Shown: piece by piece, positions 15,610-24,065 of the stretch
How positions within the stretch are numbered: the stretch's first letter is position 1
Layout: every line of letters starts with the position of its first letter
Source: Novipirellula aureliae
GTDB lineage: Bacteria > Planctomycetota > Planctomycetia > Pirellulales > Pirellulaceae
Reading direction: 5' to 3'
DNA: 64,000 bases
NCBI RefSeq assembly: GCF_007860185.1
Contig: NZ_SJPY01000006.1
Span: forward strand, 845 to 64,844
Notes under the pieces: generated by a model
What the model was told of the DNA's origin: nothing
The model's input: only the letters and a program-made list of their open reading frames with translations
Databases searched by the model: none
Translations under genes and position numbers: made by a program

Positions 15610-16074
15610 TCATACATCGATCTCTTTCTGTGAAGCTCTCCCGAGAATACCTGCGATATTAGGTGCCTCGAACGAATCTGACTTTGTTCCTTTTCCTGAA
15701 TCAGCGCTCGTTGCACGCTTGGTCATATTGGACCGATGCACTTCGTCAAATAACTCGCTGGCAGGAAGTCCCGTGGCGACTGCATCTCCCAACAAGACAT
15801 AGATCCGATCGCCCAACGCATCGGCTGCAGCCACCAGGTCTCCTTCTGTATGAGCCTCGATCCACTCGGCCAGTTCCTCGATCGCCATCAACGCTCGACG
15901 ATTCAAGTGAGAACCACGTTGCCCATCTGACATCGACTTGGCAATCAATTCTCGCAAGCCGTTAGCAAGCTTTCGATCGGCTTCGATATTTTGCTCGAGC
16001 AATTCGGCATCGTCGGCGACTTTCTCGCCAATGGATCGATGGAACTCGGTCACTTTTGCTATCTTCTTTTCCAT
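15610..16074 (-). CDS. MazG/PRA-PH-like nucleotide pyrophosphohydrolase, copy A
   Basis: 154-aa all-alpha protein with ALMAIEELAEWIEAH, then DLVAAADALGDRIYVLLGDA and EVHRSNMTK. This is the E-x2-E...D-x3-D metal site plus the conserved EVHRSN(M)T region of PRA-PH/MazG-like NTP pyrophosphatases, known to remove damaged or unusual nucleotides. Start is taken at ATG 16074, overlapping the HAD stop (ATGA); a GTG at 16080 is also possible. Its close paralog is at 28039-28497. Works presumably with the HAD phosphatase encoded just upstream: one yields an NMP, the other would remove its phosphate. Confidence 0.82.
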   Translation of the reverse strand: MEKKIAKVTEFHRSIGEKVADDAELLEQNIEADRKLANGLRELIAKSMSDGQRGSHLNRRALMAIEELAEWIEAHTEGDLVAAADALGDRIYVLLGDAVATGLPASELFDEVHRSNMTKRATSADSGKGTKSDSFEAPNIAGILGRASQKEIDV

Positions 16075-16451
16075 CAGCACACCTGCTTTCCCGTTTCACC
16101 GCTGAACATCCAGCGGCGGTCATCAAAATCGTAGTTGCCCTCGTTGCGGAACAGCATCACCTGGACGCCCGCCGGAATATGCTTAAGCATTTCTGGTTGA
16201 TCATCGACATACATTGTGACGCCATATTCAGCGATCACTTCTGCCTTCGCATCAAAGCGATCGACTAAAACCACTTCGTCGTAGCGGATGTTGCGTTCAG
16301 CCAAATCATCAATTGCCTTTTGCCGATCCCTCCGGTAGGTGATTACGATCACTCGCCCCGGCCAGGAATGCGTCCAAGCCGAAAAAAACTCGGGTGATTC
16401 AGTAATACACCCATCAAGGTCTAGGCCAAGCGTCAGTAGTGTTCTATTCAT
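16074..16451 (-). CDS. HAD-family phosphatase, 5'-nucleotidase-like, copy A
   Basis: Start at ATG 16451 (MNRTLLTLGLDLDGCITE). Motif I is DLDGC, motif II the Thr of VIVITYRRD, the Lys of DAKAEVIAE motif III and YVDDQPE motif IV, so the active site is complete. At 125 aa it lacks a large cap, like small NT5C-type HAD phosphatases. A copy with almost the same sequence is at 26781-27155. Coupled by ATGA overlap to the MazG-like gene. The frame is open to 16610, but the added N-terminus is not shared with copy B. Confidence 0.83.
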   Translation of the reverse strand: MNRTLLTLGLDLDGCITESPEFFSAWTHSWPGRVIVITYRRDRQKAIDDLAERNIRYDEVVLVDRFDAKAEVIAEYGVTMYVDDQPEMLKHIPAGVQVMLFRNEGNYDFDDRRWMFSGETGKQVC

Positions 16452-16579
16452 GTGTTTGGTTGTTGGTATCGTATTTGTGCGACGGCGTATGAATGCGGAT
16501 TGGAATTGCGTGTGTTTCAGAAACAAGAAATACTGTAGGCAGACGATTAACAGCCGCGCCGCCTTCGAGGTGGAATTCC

Positions 16580-17629
16580 CTAGGTGGTTTGCGTTCCAAT
16601 TGCGGACCAACTCGGGACTTTGCCTCGCAATATATCATGCAAAACGTCAGTCATGGGGTTGTGGTCTCGATCAAGCGTCAGCATTTGCAACTTATGATTT
16701 GGGTGCTGGCTAGCTTTGTGGTTCGCTGTTCCGCGACAGATACGCGTAATCCGGTTTCTCATCGTGGCATTCGTGAGGATCACCCAACTTCCCCCAGCTT
16801 CGAGGACACGATCAAACGTCGGAGGGAGTTGGCGGGCATCGAAGATAATACTGAGGCAAATAGGTATTTTGGCGGTGGTAAAACTCGGCAGACACTTTTC
16901 GCAACCGGCGTGAGGGCAAAATGCGACCTCGCAAATCGTCAGAATCTCGGATAGCAAATTTCGCTGTCCAACGAATCCGTCGCAGGGTTCGAAGTGACTT
17001 ACGTCTCGGTCCATGGAGATTCCAAGGGCCATTCCAAATTCCAAATCGTTATGGCCAGACATGCATTGGCATTCATCAACCCGGTGCGTCAATACGACAG
17101 CGACGTTTGACATCTGTACAATCAATTCGATGACGCTGAGTAACGTATCATGATCTGTGTGACTGATCCGGTGACTCCCTTGTTTTGGATCGTTCAAAAT
17201 CTCGAGGCTGTCGATCGCCATTTGCATCGTCACGGCAGTCGAAGGTTCCACTTTCGGCCAAGGGAAGCACCTCTGGATTGGAACATCAAGCCACTGACCA
17301 AGTGTTTCTGCAATAGCAACCTGTTGGCCGCTTGGGGTTTCACTTTGGAATATCAAATGCTTTGCATCGTCGATATGCTCGCTAATGAATTCGGCGATCT
17401 TTACTGCTTGGCGCGGCGTAAGTTTCGTTGGAGGTAATGGATACGGTGGCGATTCAACATCCCATTCGTGCAACATGATATCGCATCGAGCAGCACATAG
17501 AGTGCGATTAAACACTTCCGGGAGGTGGCTTCCGGGGCGGCGGATGCTCAGAAGCACGTAGGGTTCTCGCATAAAGAACTCGTACTGTAGTTCGTAACGG
17601 TCTAGAAGTTGGATACTGCGAAGTTGCAA
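16580..17629 (-). CDS. unknown 349-aa protein of cassette A
   Basis: TTG 17629 is chosen because AAGGAACC lies just upstream and because the residues after it (LQLRSIQLLDRYELQ) align with the fragment at 29210. An ATG at 17665 would overlap the preceding membrane gene. The N-terminus includes YVLLSIRRPGSHLPE and MLHEWDVESP; later there are ISEHIDDAKHLIFQSETPSG, a His-rich/Cys part near LTHRVDECQCMSGHND and a Cys cluster CEVAFCPHAGCEKCLP. The pattern of ISEHID...H and CHxC-like clusters suggests metal binding. No known family recognised. Full length here; only the first ~60 residues survive in cassette B. Confidence 0.65.
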   Translation of the reverse strand: MQLRSIQLLDRYELQYEFFMREPYVLLSIRRPGSHLPEVFNRTLCAARCDIMLHEWDVESPPYPLPPTKLTPRQAVKIAEFISEHIDDAKHLIFQSETPSGQQVAIAETLGQWLDVPIQRCFPWPKVEPSTAVTMQMAIDSLEILNDPKQGSHRISHTDHDTLLSVIELIVQMSNVAVVLTHRVDECQCMSGHNDLEFGMALGISMDRDVSHFEPCDGFVGQRNLLSEILTICEVAFCPHAGCEKCLPSFTTAKIPICLSIIFDARQLPPTFDRVLEAGGSWVILTNATMRNRITRICRGTANHKASQHPNHKLQMLTLDRDHNPMTDVLHDILRGKVPSWSAIGTQTT

Positions 17630-17642
17630 AACGGTTCCTTGG

Positions 17643-17918
17643 TTAGAGGTCGATGACTTGGTCAATGGTTTTTCGGGTTAAACGGTACGCTCTGAATCGA
17701 CTTCGGCTTGGCATCCCAAGCCAAACGAGAAGACTTCCTAGCCCAATCTGCGGAATCATTCCAATAGTCAGGACCATCAGTCGCAAGTCAACTCCATGCC
17801 GCTGTTCCGTTTGCCCGAACGCCTCGGGCGAGAGGAAGCAATACAGTCCCATCCCGATGCCGCTGAGCAGCATTTGCGAACCGAAGAATAGGGAGATGAG
17901 TTTGGCGAAACTTTTCAA
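17643..17918 (-). CDS. small membrane protein, copy A (91 aa)
   Basis: TTG start with AAAGGACGA upstream. Two hydrophobic segments, SLFFGSQMLLSGIGMGLYCF and LMVLTIGMIPQIGLGSLLVW, separated by a polar loop, and a basic tail (PSRSRFRAYRLTRK). Paralog at 25361-25636, also with a TTG start, and about half of its residues identical by eye. It is the membrane gene of cassette A, located just before the 349-aa gene. Role unknown. Confidence 0.7.
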   Translation of the reverse strand: MKSFAKLISLFFGSQMLLSGIGMGLYCFLSPEAFGQTEQRHGVDLRLMVLTIGMIPQIGLGSLLVWLGMPSRSRFRAYRLTRKTIDQVIDL

Positions 17919-18140
17919 GGGAGAGTCGTCCTTTCATGGCTGTGTTTAGGTTGTTGGATCGAATCGCATTCGTGGTCCACGCGAGACCAACTTCTTCGTC
18001 CGGCGATCGCGTGATCGCGATCAAGTGAACCATCAGAGTCCGATCTGCGACTTCGCTTTCACTTGTTGCATGGGGATTTCCGCAAAATGGATGGATTTGA
18101 TGTTAGTTGGGATCAATACTTTGACTTGCCCCGAAATTGG

Positions 18141-18293
18141 CTATTTGTGAACGTCATACAATTGGCCAGCTCGGAACTGAACTCCGAAGTTCTTATTACA
18201 GTGGCGGCAGGTTTCTCTTTGGGTTCCATTTTCGATGCGGTTGCGAACTGTCATGGGGCGGCCACAGTGAGGGCAAAGAACGGTAACGGTCAT
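18141..18293 (-). CDS. 50-aa zinc-ribbon protein, copy A
   Basis: Too short for ordinary ORF cut-offs but well supported. ATG 18293 follows GGAGATCACCCC. The product has LCPHCGRPMTVRNRIENG, then CRHCNKNFGVQF: two CxxC pairs forming one treble-clef-like ribbon. A copy at 24797-24949 shares the protein and the leader GGAG(A)TCACCCC, so selection on both is likely. It is the first gene of the minus-strand cassette A block. Probably a nucleic-acid or metal-binding protein; function unknown. Confidence 0.7.
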   Translation of the reverse strand: MTVTVLCPHCGRPMTVRNRIENGTQRETCRHCNKNFGVQFRAGQLYDVHK

Positions 18294-18527
18294 GGGGTGA
18301 TCTCCAAGGACGATGAAATACGGGAAAGTGATCGAGGTAGATTCGATTATTACGGCGAGTGACCGTTAAGTCACGACTTGACAACTTCTTTGACAAGTTC
18401 GTGAACTTGAATGGGCTGTTGACGCGACACGTGCAGCATCTTTTTGGGCGTCCTCTCTCTGTCTCCTTCGTTGACTTGCCTTGACATGAAACAAATTCGG
18501 ACTCCGAAATGACACGACGGCCTGATT
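18294..18527. promoter_or_regulatory. cassette A upstream region with two inverted repeats
   Basis: The 234-bp gap between the zinc-ribbon start and the next gene's stop contains GTGAC-CGTTAA-GTCAC at 18359-18374 and CAAGTTC-GT-GAACTTG at 18394-18409. Both are likely protein-binding palindromes. The first resembles the GTGAC-N7-GTCAC symmetry of the 5803/6035 repeats. No gene is seen here. Confidence 0.35.
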
Positions 18528-19124
18528 CTAGTCCTCCCAAAGGTTCAATAGCAGCGGCAAGTGGATTCGCCGCTGATTGCCTTCGGTGCGACGAACCAGT
18601 CTGCTCCCAAATTCTTTCACAAACACCCCGACGCGGCGTCGAATCGTCGATTCGGAAACCTTCAAGGCGTCGGCGGCAACGCCCGGTCGCACCCACTCCT
18701 TCGTCAAATCGTACCGATACTCTTCGATGCTCCAGCCCTTCGGATCAAACGCAGCGATTCGGTAAAACGGATTGCGTCCACCGACAACCTCTGGTGGTCC
18801 GAACTCCAATTCGATCCATGCCCCCACGACCTCCAAGGCGATCCAACTTCTCGTGTCAGTAATTCCATGGGCGATACCCAACGCGTCAGCATAGGCATTG
18901 AGTCCTGAGTCTTTGTGGATTGGAATGAGTTTTCCGACAACAAGGTCACGGCAAGCGATCTCGCCTTGGGATTCGAGTTTTCGTCCTTCAGCCATCCAAT
19001 AAATCGCAAACTCGAGTCGAATGAGTTGCAGAGGAACATTGGGATCGTTCTCGATCGGACGAGTTGCAACACGGATCAGTTTGGCGGCGTATGGTTTGTT
19101 GATTTGAAAATGGTGTCTTGTCAT
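18528..19124 (-). CDS. 198-aa protein paralogous to 23068-23736
   Basis: Starts MTRHHFQINKPYAAKLIRV at ATG 19124. Shares with the 222-aa protein at 23068 an N-terminal YA..L..VT.R.IEN...LQLIRLEFAIYWM-type strand, a middle LVVGKLIPIHKD segment (VVTK in the other), and a C-terminal IRRRVGVFVKEFGSRLVRRT...RRIHLPLLLNLWE segment. That last part looks like an HTH or wing plus a C-terminal amphipathic helix. Each paralog is encoded beside a large unknown gene (here the 545-aa protein). No family recognised; DNA-binding is plausible. Confidence 0.65.
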   Translation of the reverse strand: MTRHHFQINKPYAAKLIRVATRPIENDPNVPLQLIRLEFAIYWMAEGRKLESQGEIACRDLVVGKLIPIHKDSGLNAYADALGIAHGITDTRSWIALEVVGAWIELEFGPPEVVGGRNPFYRIAAFDPKGWSIEEYRYDLTKEWVRPGVAADALKVSESTIRRRVGVFVKEFGSRLVRRTEGNQRRIHLPLLLNLWED

Positions 19125-19230
19125 AGAGTAGTTGTTAGTTCCTGTTGTTTCAGTTAATAGATGACGAATCGAAAATACGACGTGGCCGTGATCGATTTGA
19201 ATCACGGCCACGTTGCTTCATTTGCATGGC

Positions 19231-20868
19231 TCAACGCCAGGCGACCTTGTAGGTGCGCGGAGGAAGGACTCTTGGCGAGTGGTTACTTTGCTGGCGAGGA
19301 ATCGGTGTGGATCGCAGAAACTTTTTGGTGTACTGGCACCACAGTTCGGGTTCAGTTCTAATTGCTGCTTCACCATCGAGGAATCGCTGTGAAATTCCCT
19401 TCGCGTAAGCGAACGAGCTTTCAGGGTCATCCGCAATCAACGCTTCGACCTCAGGCAGCCTTCGACAAATTCTCCCACAAATTACCGGTCCGAGTTCGTC
19501 GTTGACTACCTGCGTTTTTTCGTCAGTTGCCTCCGTGAAATAGGATTGGATCTTGGATCGATATTCGGATGCGATTTCGGATGTCGCTAGCGAAGCAACC
19601 AGTTTCGCAAAACGCTTGATGGATGCTTCTGAGTAGTTCAGCAGCAAACGGTTCTCAAAGTCTACGTTTCGTTCACGCGACTCAGCTTGCCATTGAATGC
19701 TATCGTGGCTCCAAGGCCGTCTAGCTTTGGCGGTATAGGCTCGCCAATGGGCCAGGTTCTCTTGGAAAATCTCCTCGTCGGTTTTGGGAATTGCACCTGG
19801 AAAGGCTCTGCGATACTGCGCGAGCGGAACGACCGATCGCTTGATTTTGTTCTCGAATCTTGGCCAAGGCTCGCGAAGGCAATAGATCGCATAGTCGGCT
19901 GCGTGGCCTGCGGGCAGGGTTGCCACGCGGACGAATTCTTCAAACTCCTGCCATCTGCCTTGAATGACCTTCTCTGCGTACCATATCGCAAGATCTGGGT
20001 GCTGCATCAGCTGATTTTCGATCTCGGCAGTGTGCCGTTGCTTCGTCTTAATTGCTTCCTCTACCTGGGCGACTGCTCGGTCGTAACCGTCGCTACCCAA
20101 ATTCACGACACGGAAAATTTCATAGTAAAGGTTTGCCGTTGGACTGTTATCCCACCGATCACGAATTTCGCCTTTATGGGCGAGGAATCGTTCTCCATCA
20201 CTGCTGAGCACGAAGTCGAAAGGGAAACTGTAGCCGTGCCCGCCACGTCCACAAACGCACCATCCGCAGCCTTGCCCGAGTCGATTAAGGGCCGACTGAG
20301 TTCGTACCCGCAAGACGGTCCAGCGTTCGTCCTTGTAGGCTATCTCCGCTCCGCCGGTAATAACCAAGTTTCCTTTGCGAATCTGCTTGTCTTCTTCGTC
20401 AATCCTAATAATCTCAGCGATCCGTCCGCCGAGCTTTGCCAGAGTCTGTGGCGTGTATCGAAAGATGTCGGCATGGTAGCCTGCATCTTCCAGTCGCAAC
20501 CCCGTCCAACTTAGCGGGGAAAAGTACTTGGCTCCTTTGTGATGGGTTTCGAGGTGTCGTGCGACTCGCTTTAAGTCGGCGTCGCTTGGGTTCCACGGGC
20601 CTGTCCAGTGTTTGACCAGCCAGGCGAGATACTTTTTCTTGGGTGTCGGGTCGTGTTCGGCGAGTTTGAGAATCAGAGGGCGGAAATCAGGGTCGTCGTC
20701 GAAGTGTTGTCTGAGAAGGAAATCGATGCGTTTGTCGGCTTGGGATTGTTTTAGCGTTTCTTTTGGCTTGGGCTTCCTGCGGTGATGTCCTTGGTCGGTT
20801 GGTGGCGAGGAGTTTTTGGCTGACTTGGTTGGTTTGGACGAGGCTGGTGTGATTGTGGCTGTTTTCAA
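19231..20868 (-). CDS. 545-aa protein, PcfJ-like region possible
   Basis: TTG 20868 is chosen because GGAG lies six bases before it; upstream ATGs (20916, 20940) fall in the terminator of the preceding gene. Residues about 55-100 read LAEHDPTPKKKYLAWLVKHW, and about 200-235 have LGQGCGWCVCGRGGHGYSFP and FLAHKGEIRDRWDNSPT. These recall phage proteins and the WCT-x-D core of PcfJ-like proteins, though the similarity is weak. The rest is helical and basic. No catalytic motif is certain. Paired with the 198-aa gene 107 bp downstream on the same strand. Confidence 0.6.
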   Translation of the reverse strand: MKTATITPASSKPTKSAKNSSPPTDQGHHRRKPKPKETLKQSQADKRIDFLLRQHFDDDPDFRPLILKLAEHDPTPKKKYLAWLVKHWTGPWNPSDADLKRVARHLETHHKGAKYFSPLSWTGLRLEDAGYHADIFRYTPQTLAKLGGRIAEIIRIDEEDKQIRKGNLVITGGAEIAYKDERWTVLRVRTQSALNRLGQGCGWCVCGRGGHGYSFPFDFVLSSDGERFLAHKGEIRDRWDNSPTANLYYEIFRVVNLGSDGYDRAVAQVEEAIKTKQRHTAEIENQLMQHPDLAIWYAEKVIQGRWQEFEEFVRVATLPAGHAADYAIYCLREPWPRFENKIKRSVVPLAQYRRAFPGAIPKTDEEIFQENLAHWRAYTAKARRPWSHDSIQWQAESRERNVDFENRLLLNYSEASIKRFAKLVASLATSEIASEYRSKIQSYFTEATDEKTQVVNDELGPVICGRICRRLPEVEALIADDPESSFAYAKGISQRFLDGEAAIRTEPELWCQYTKKFLRSTPIPRQQSNHSPRVLPPRTYKVAWR

Positions 20869-20897
20869 ATCGGACTCCGGGGTGAATGGGCTCGTAA

Positions 20898-20924
20898 ACA
20901 AAAAAGACGCGCGCATGTGCGCGC
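20898..20924 (-). terminator. rho-independent terminator of the SLOG gene
   Basis: Stem GCGCGCA / TGCGCGC (20909-20924, 2-base loop). On the minus strand it is followed by GTCTTTTTTG, a run of six T. It lies 85 bp past the stop of the SLOG-domain gene ending at 21010, and just before the TTG start of the 545-aa gene, so it isolates the two transcripts. Confidence 0.8.
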
Positions 20925-21009
20925 AACTGAATATGTACATGTGGCGCCGGTGAGCGTTTCGTTAACCTCGCGCGGTGCCACAAGTGGAAAAAATCCGCAT
21001 CAGAGGGGG

Positions 21010-21387
21010 CTAGGCCGTCAAGACGACCACATGAACCGGCCTGCCAGCGGCCTTCATGTGGTCGATCATGTCCTGGGTGCCGGTGCTTTCACCGTCATGA
21101 AGTGCGATCAAAGCTTCGCCGACAGCGGCGAGTTCGCGGTTGCGGATCAAACCGGCTCCGCGACCGAGCTTCCAATCGGGTTTGATCACCGTGATGGGAA
21201 CGCCGTTGCGAGCGGCCCATTGCTCCCCGGCACGGTCTGGGCCGCCTGCGCCGCCCGAGATGACTTCCGTGGTTTTGAAACCGGATTCCGCGATGGCGGT
21301 ATTAAGAATGGTCGCAAGTTGGTCGTAGTCCCAGCGACGAGAACTGATGCGGGCAATGCTGCGAGATCCAGCGATGATTGTTTTCAT
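21010..21387 (-). CDS. SLOG-domain protein, DUF2493/YspA-type (125 aa)
   Basis: Starts MKTIIAGSRSIARISS after GGGAGCGTAA. Contains the SLOG signatures IIAGSR, TEVISGGAGGPDRAGEQWA and PDWKLGRGAGLIRNRELA; the end is LIALHDGEST. DUF2493 proteins have a Rossmannoid pocket that is proposed to bind NAD-like or nucleotide-derived ligands. Single domain, no effector attached. It has its own terminator and lies between two gene pairs on the same strand. Ligand sensor versus enzyme is open. Confidence 0.88.
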   Translation of the reverse strand: MKTIIAGSRSIARISSRRWDYDQLATILNTAIAESGFKTTEVISGGAGGPDRAGEQWAARNGVPITVIKPDWKLGRGAGLIRNRELAAVGEALIALHDGESTGTQDMIDHMKAAGRPVHVVVLTA

Positions 21388-21677
21388 TTACGCTCCCTTC
21401 GTTTTTGTGCGCAGATCCCAACAAGTCGCGCGACGAGCCGTCGAATCCACATGAAACCGGACAAATCAAGGCCGTTTACGGGACAGCCCCTCCTACCCTA
21501 AGAAACCGCCGGTTTTGGAGGTGAAATGCGGGGTTTTTGCGGGAGATGAAATCTAGCTTTTAGCGACCAACACGAAATTCAAACAGGCTGGGAAGCCGCT
21601 TGTACCAGTAGGGTCACATTCCGAGTCGATTCAATTAGCATCAGTAACTGACCGAAGCGTCCCCAGAACGCCAGACC

Positions 21678-23030
21678 CTATTTCGGCGAAATCGGTGGTC
21701 CAACCCAGCTGCGCCAGAGCGTTTCGTCATCGCCACATAGAAAGCACAGCCAGTGGCAAAACGCAGCCAACCATTTGGGATTCCAGAGTTCCTGGCGTCG
21801 CCGAAATTCATCTGCCATGTAGAAAAGTTCAGCTTCAAGACCCTCGCGGCTCGTCTCGGCAATCTTGAGGAAGGGATCTTGCAGACGGTCGTAGCGATTT
21901 GCTTCGCCGGCTTCGATCAAAGCGTCCGATTTACCCACGGTCTGAAATCGCTCATTCACTTCCTTGGGAGAATATTTGAGATTGCTGCTCTTGCTCTTGC
22001 GTTTGAGTATGGTTTTGCCTTCCCGTTCAACGAGCAATCCGTCGACGATTCCAGAGGCCACTTTGCTTCGTCCCAAACCTCCCAAGTAAAGCAGAACGAG
22101 CGTCCGCAGAAATCTGTCTTGTCGCAGGCGAGTATCCGCCGCAATCTCGCACATCTGGCGGAACTTGATTGCGTCATGCTTATCGGGTTTGGGTGTTTTC
22201 CACAGTAATTGACCTCCTAACACACTAAGATCGGCCCTAGAGCCTTTTGGTAGTGACTTTACATGTGCCCGAGCTGCCTCAACTGCGCATTTCTGCCATG
22301 TGTTTTCAAACCAATTGCGTTGGCGACCGACCGTAGCGAGTTTGTCTATTTCCGCTTCGATTTTGCAAGTGGCATCGTCGATGATTTGACGCTTTAACGA
22401 TTGGTCAATCGGCAAACCAACAACCAACTGAAAGATCTCGTCGCGAGCCAACTGGGCGACTCCTGGCAAAAAACGGCGGTCGTTCGTACGACTGAAATTT
22501 GCCACGGGACCAGGTAGAAGCTTCCTTTTACGCAATGGCTTGAAACGAGCCGCGTCATCCCAGATTGAGGGGGCCTTACGCTCAACGATTGGTGACGCAT
22601 CTTCGAGGAAACCAGACAGAAAGCGAGCAAGCTTCCGACTCGCCTCAGGGCAATCTTGGTTGTGCTGAAGCGAAACGAAATTCAGAACTTCCACACCGAA
22701 ACGAAGGCAGTCGCGAACGATCGAGGTCTGCTCGCCGTCAATGAAAACGCAAACGACATTCCGGCACTGGCGGCGTTTCCAAATTCGCTCCTTGCGATTC
22801 CATCCATCAGGGCGCAGATCATCAGTAGTGATAAGCACTGTCAAATCCGCGACCCGAAGATTATCGAGATCACACTTCGATTGGCCTGTGTAGTCCCGAG
22901 TATGAACTCCTAAACTCTGGTGGCGGATCTTTTTTACCCACCCACCGGTCGTGACATTACGTTTTCTGGCTTCCCGTAAGATCGCGAGTTCCCCGGTGTT
23001 CGACCCTGGCGTAATGATGTTCTTGATCAC
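21678..23030 (-). CDS. YpsA-MolyCR-like SLOG protein with unknown C-terminal domain (450 aa)
   Basis: GTG 23030 follows AGGAGTCCGTCACG. Residues 1-110 read IIKNIITPGSNTGELAILRE, then NVTTGGWVKK, YTGQSKCDLDNLRVADLTVL: the layout of the YpsA-MolyCR/TOKA-like SLOG family, in which IISGGQTG is replaced by IITPGSNTG. Residues 160-450 are a basic helical part unlike known domains: QLARDEIFQLVVGLPIDQSL, ENTWQKCAVEAARAHVK, RLRQDRFLRTLVLLYLGGLG. It probably senses a nucleotide ligand and is tied to an unknown effector. Partner: the 222-aa gene 38 bp upstream. Confidence 0.7.
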   Translation of the reverse strand: MIKNIITPGSNTGELAILREARKRNVTTGGWVKKIRHQSLGVHTRDYTGQSKCDLDNLRVADLTVLITTDDLRPDGWNRKERIWKRRQCRNVVCVFIDGEQTSIVRDCLRFGVEVLNFVSLQHNQDCPEASRKLARFLSGFLEDASPIVERKAPSIWDDAARFKPLRKRKLLPGPVANFSRTNDRRFLPGVAQLARDEIFQLVVGLPIDQSLKRQIIDDATCKIEAEIDKLATVGRQRNWFENTWQKCAVEAARAHVKSLPKGSRADLSVLGGQLLWKTPKPDKHDAIKFRQMCEIAADTRLRQDRFLRTLVLLYLGGLGRSKVASGIVDGLLVEREGKTILKRKSKSSNLKYSPKEVNERFQTVGKSDALIEAGEANRYDRLQDPFLKIAETSREGLEAELFYMADEFRRRQELWNPKWLAAFCHWLCFLCGDDETLWRSWVGPPISPK

Positions 23031-23067
23031 CGTGACGGACTCCTGCGTTGATTCTCATTCGCAAATT

Positions 23068-23736
23068 TTATCCGTGGCATTTGTCCGCCTCCCACAGATG
23101 CCAACACAAGTACCAATTGATGCGTCGCTGCCGGCCGCTCGTGACTCGTACCAATTCCTCGCCAAACTGTGATTTCCGTTTGTCAACAAACCGTTTGACG
23201 GTGTCTTCACTAGGGATCTTGTTCTTCTCGTCTCTGAGCAATTGCCGGACCTCAGAAACTCGCCAAAACTTCTCTCGTTCTTTCGTTGAACCAGATGGTT
23301 TGATTTGTTCGGATTTGGGTTTGTCGAGTTCAGAAATGTGCTCGAACGGCTGTCGGTGATCTTCATCGGGTTTCCCGAATCGGATTCGAATCCATGACCC
23401 TTGCCCCTGTTTTGCTTTACGTTCTGACACGTACCAATTTGAGACCTGATGGGGCCGCTTAATGCCAAGGTATTTAGCATATTCCGCTAATCGTTCGTCG
23501 GAACCAGCCTGTTTGGTGATCACGATGTCCCGACTGGCTATCGCGCCTGTAGGGAGGTACGCGGCAGGCGTATCGTCGAGGTCGATGACGAAGATCTCAA
23601 ACTCGAGCCGCAGGAGCACGATATCGTCAGCTTGGTTCTCGATGCTCCTCTTAGTCACGTTGAACAATCTGCCGGCATACTCTCGTTCAGTCGAAAAAAG
23701 GAATCGACCAGCTTTCATGGATTCGGGAAATTGCAT
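23068..23736 (-). CDS. 222-aa protein paralogous to 18528-19124
   Basis: Begins MQFPESMKAGRFLFSTEREYA (an in-frame ATG at 23718 is an alternative). It shows the shared core YAGRLFNVTKRSIENQ, VLLRLEFEIFVIDLDD, ASRDIVITK, a proline/charged linker (HISELDKPKSEQIKPS) and an HTH-like KIPSEDTVKRFVDKRKSQFG ending in RRINWYLCWHLWE. Probable role: DNA-binding or structural partner of the SLOG protein, because it is 38 bp from that gene and shares its mobile segment. No family recognised. Confidence 0.65.
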   Translation of the reverse strand: MQFPESMKAGRFLFSTEREYAGRLFNVTKRSIENQADDIVLLRLEFEIFVIDLDDTPAAYLPTGAIASRDIVITKQAGSDERLAEYAKYLGIKRPHQVSNWYVSERKAKQGQGSWIRIRFGKPDEDHRQPFEHISELDKPKSEQIKPSGSTKEREKFWRVSEVRQLLRDEKNKIPSEDTVKRFVDKRKSQFGEELVRVTSGRQRRINWYLCWHLWEADKCHG

Positions 23737-24065
23737 CGGAATGAAGTCGATCTTGGTCTAGGTGTAGATGGAGCGTGTTGGCTCAATCGCGGCATTTGAG
23801 TTGAGTCTAGCCAAGAGTCATGTTGAAGTCCAGTTCGTCGAATTGCTGGTCGTGGACCGCTGATGTCAGCACCGTCTTGCAGCGAAAGATCAACCGAGGT
23901 CTCCGCCCTCTCGGTCAGACGAATAACCCCGACGCCTTTGATTCTAAGACGCTGGCTGCGACTGCGTTCCATTCTCCCGCAAAAACCCCGCAAACCGGTC
24001 GGTTAATTGCCGTTCCGGTTTATTGAAAGCTTGTTTCGTGTTTCGTAGCCGTCTTGGAGTTGCTT

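Larger units (their letters stand above)
21527..23992. mobile_element. 2.47-kb segment with perfect 20-bp terminal inverted repeats
   Basis: TGCGGGGTTTTTGCGGGAGA at 21527-21546 is the exact reverse complement of 23973-23992. The repeats enclose the SLOG protein gene (21678-23030), the 222-aa gene (23068-23736) and nothing else recognisable. No transposase is inside and no clear target duplication is seen. It may be a non-autonomous or recombined transposable unit; the alternative is a pair of inverted copies of an intergenic repeat. The 236-bp right-hand part (23737-23972) carries no gene. Confidence 0.5.

Noticed and set aside
18063-18362. 99-aa plus-strand frame
   Set aside because: Antisense to the well-supported 50-aa zinc-ribbon gene at 18141-18293.
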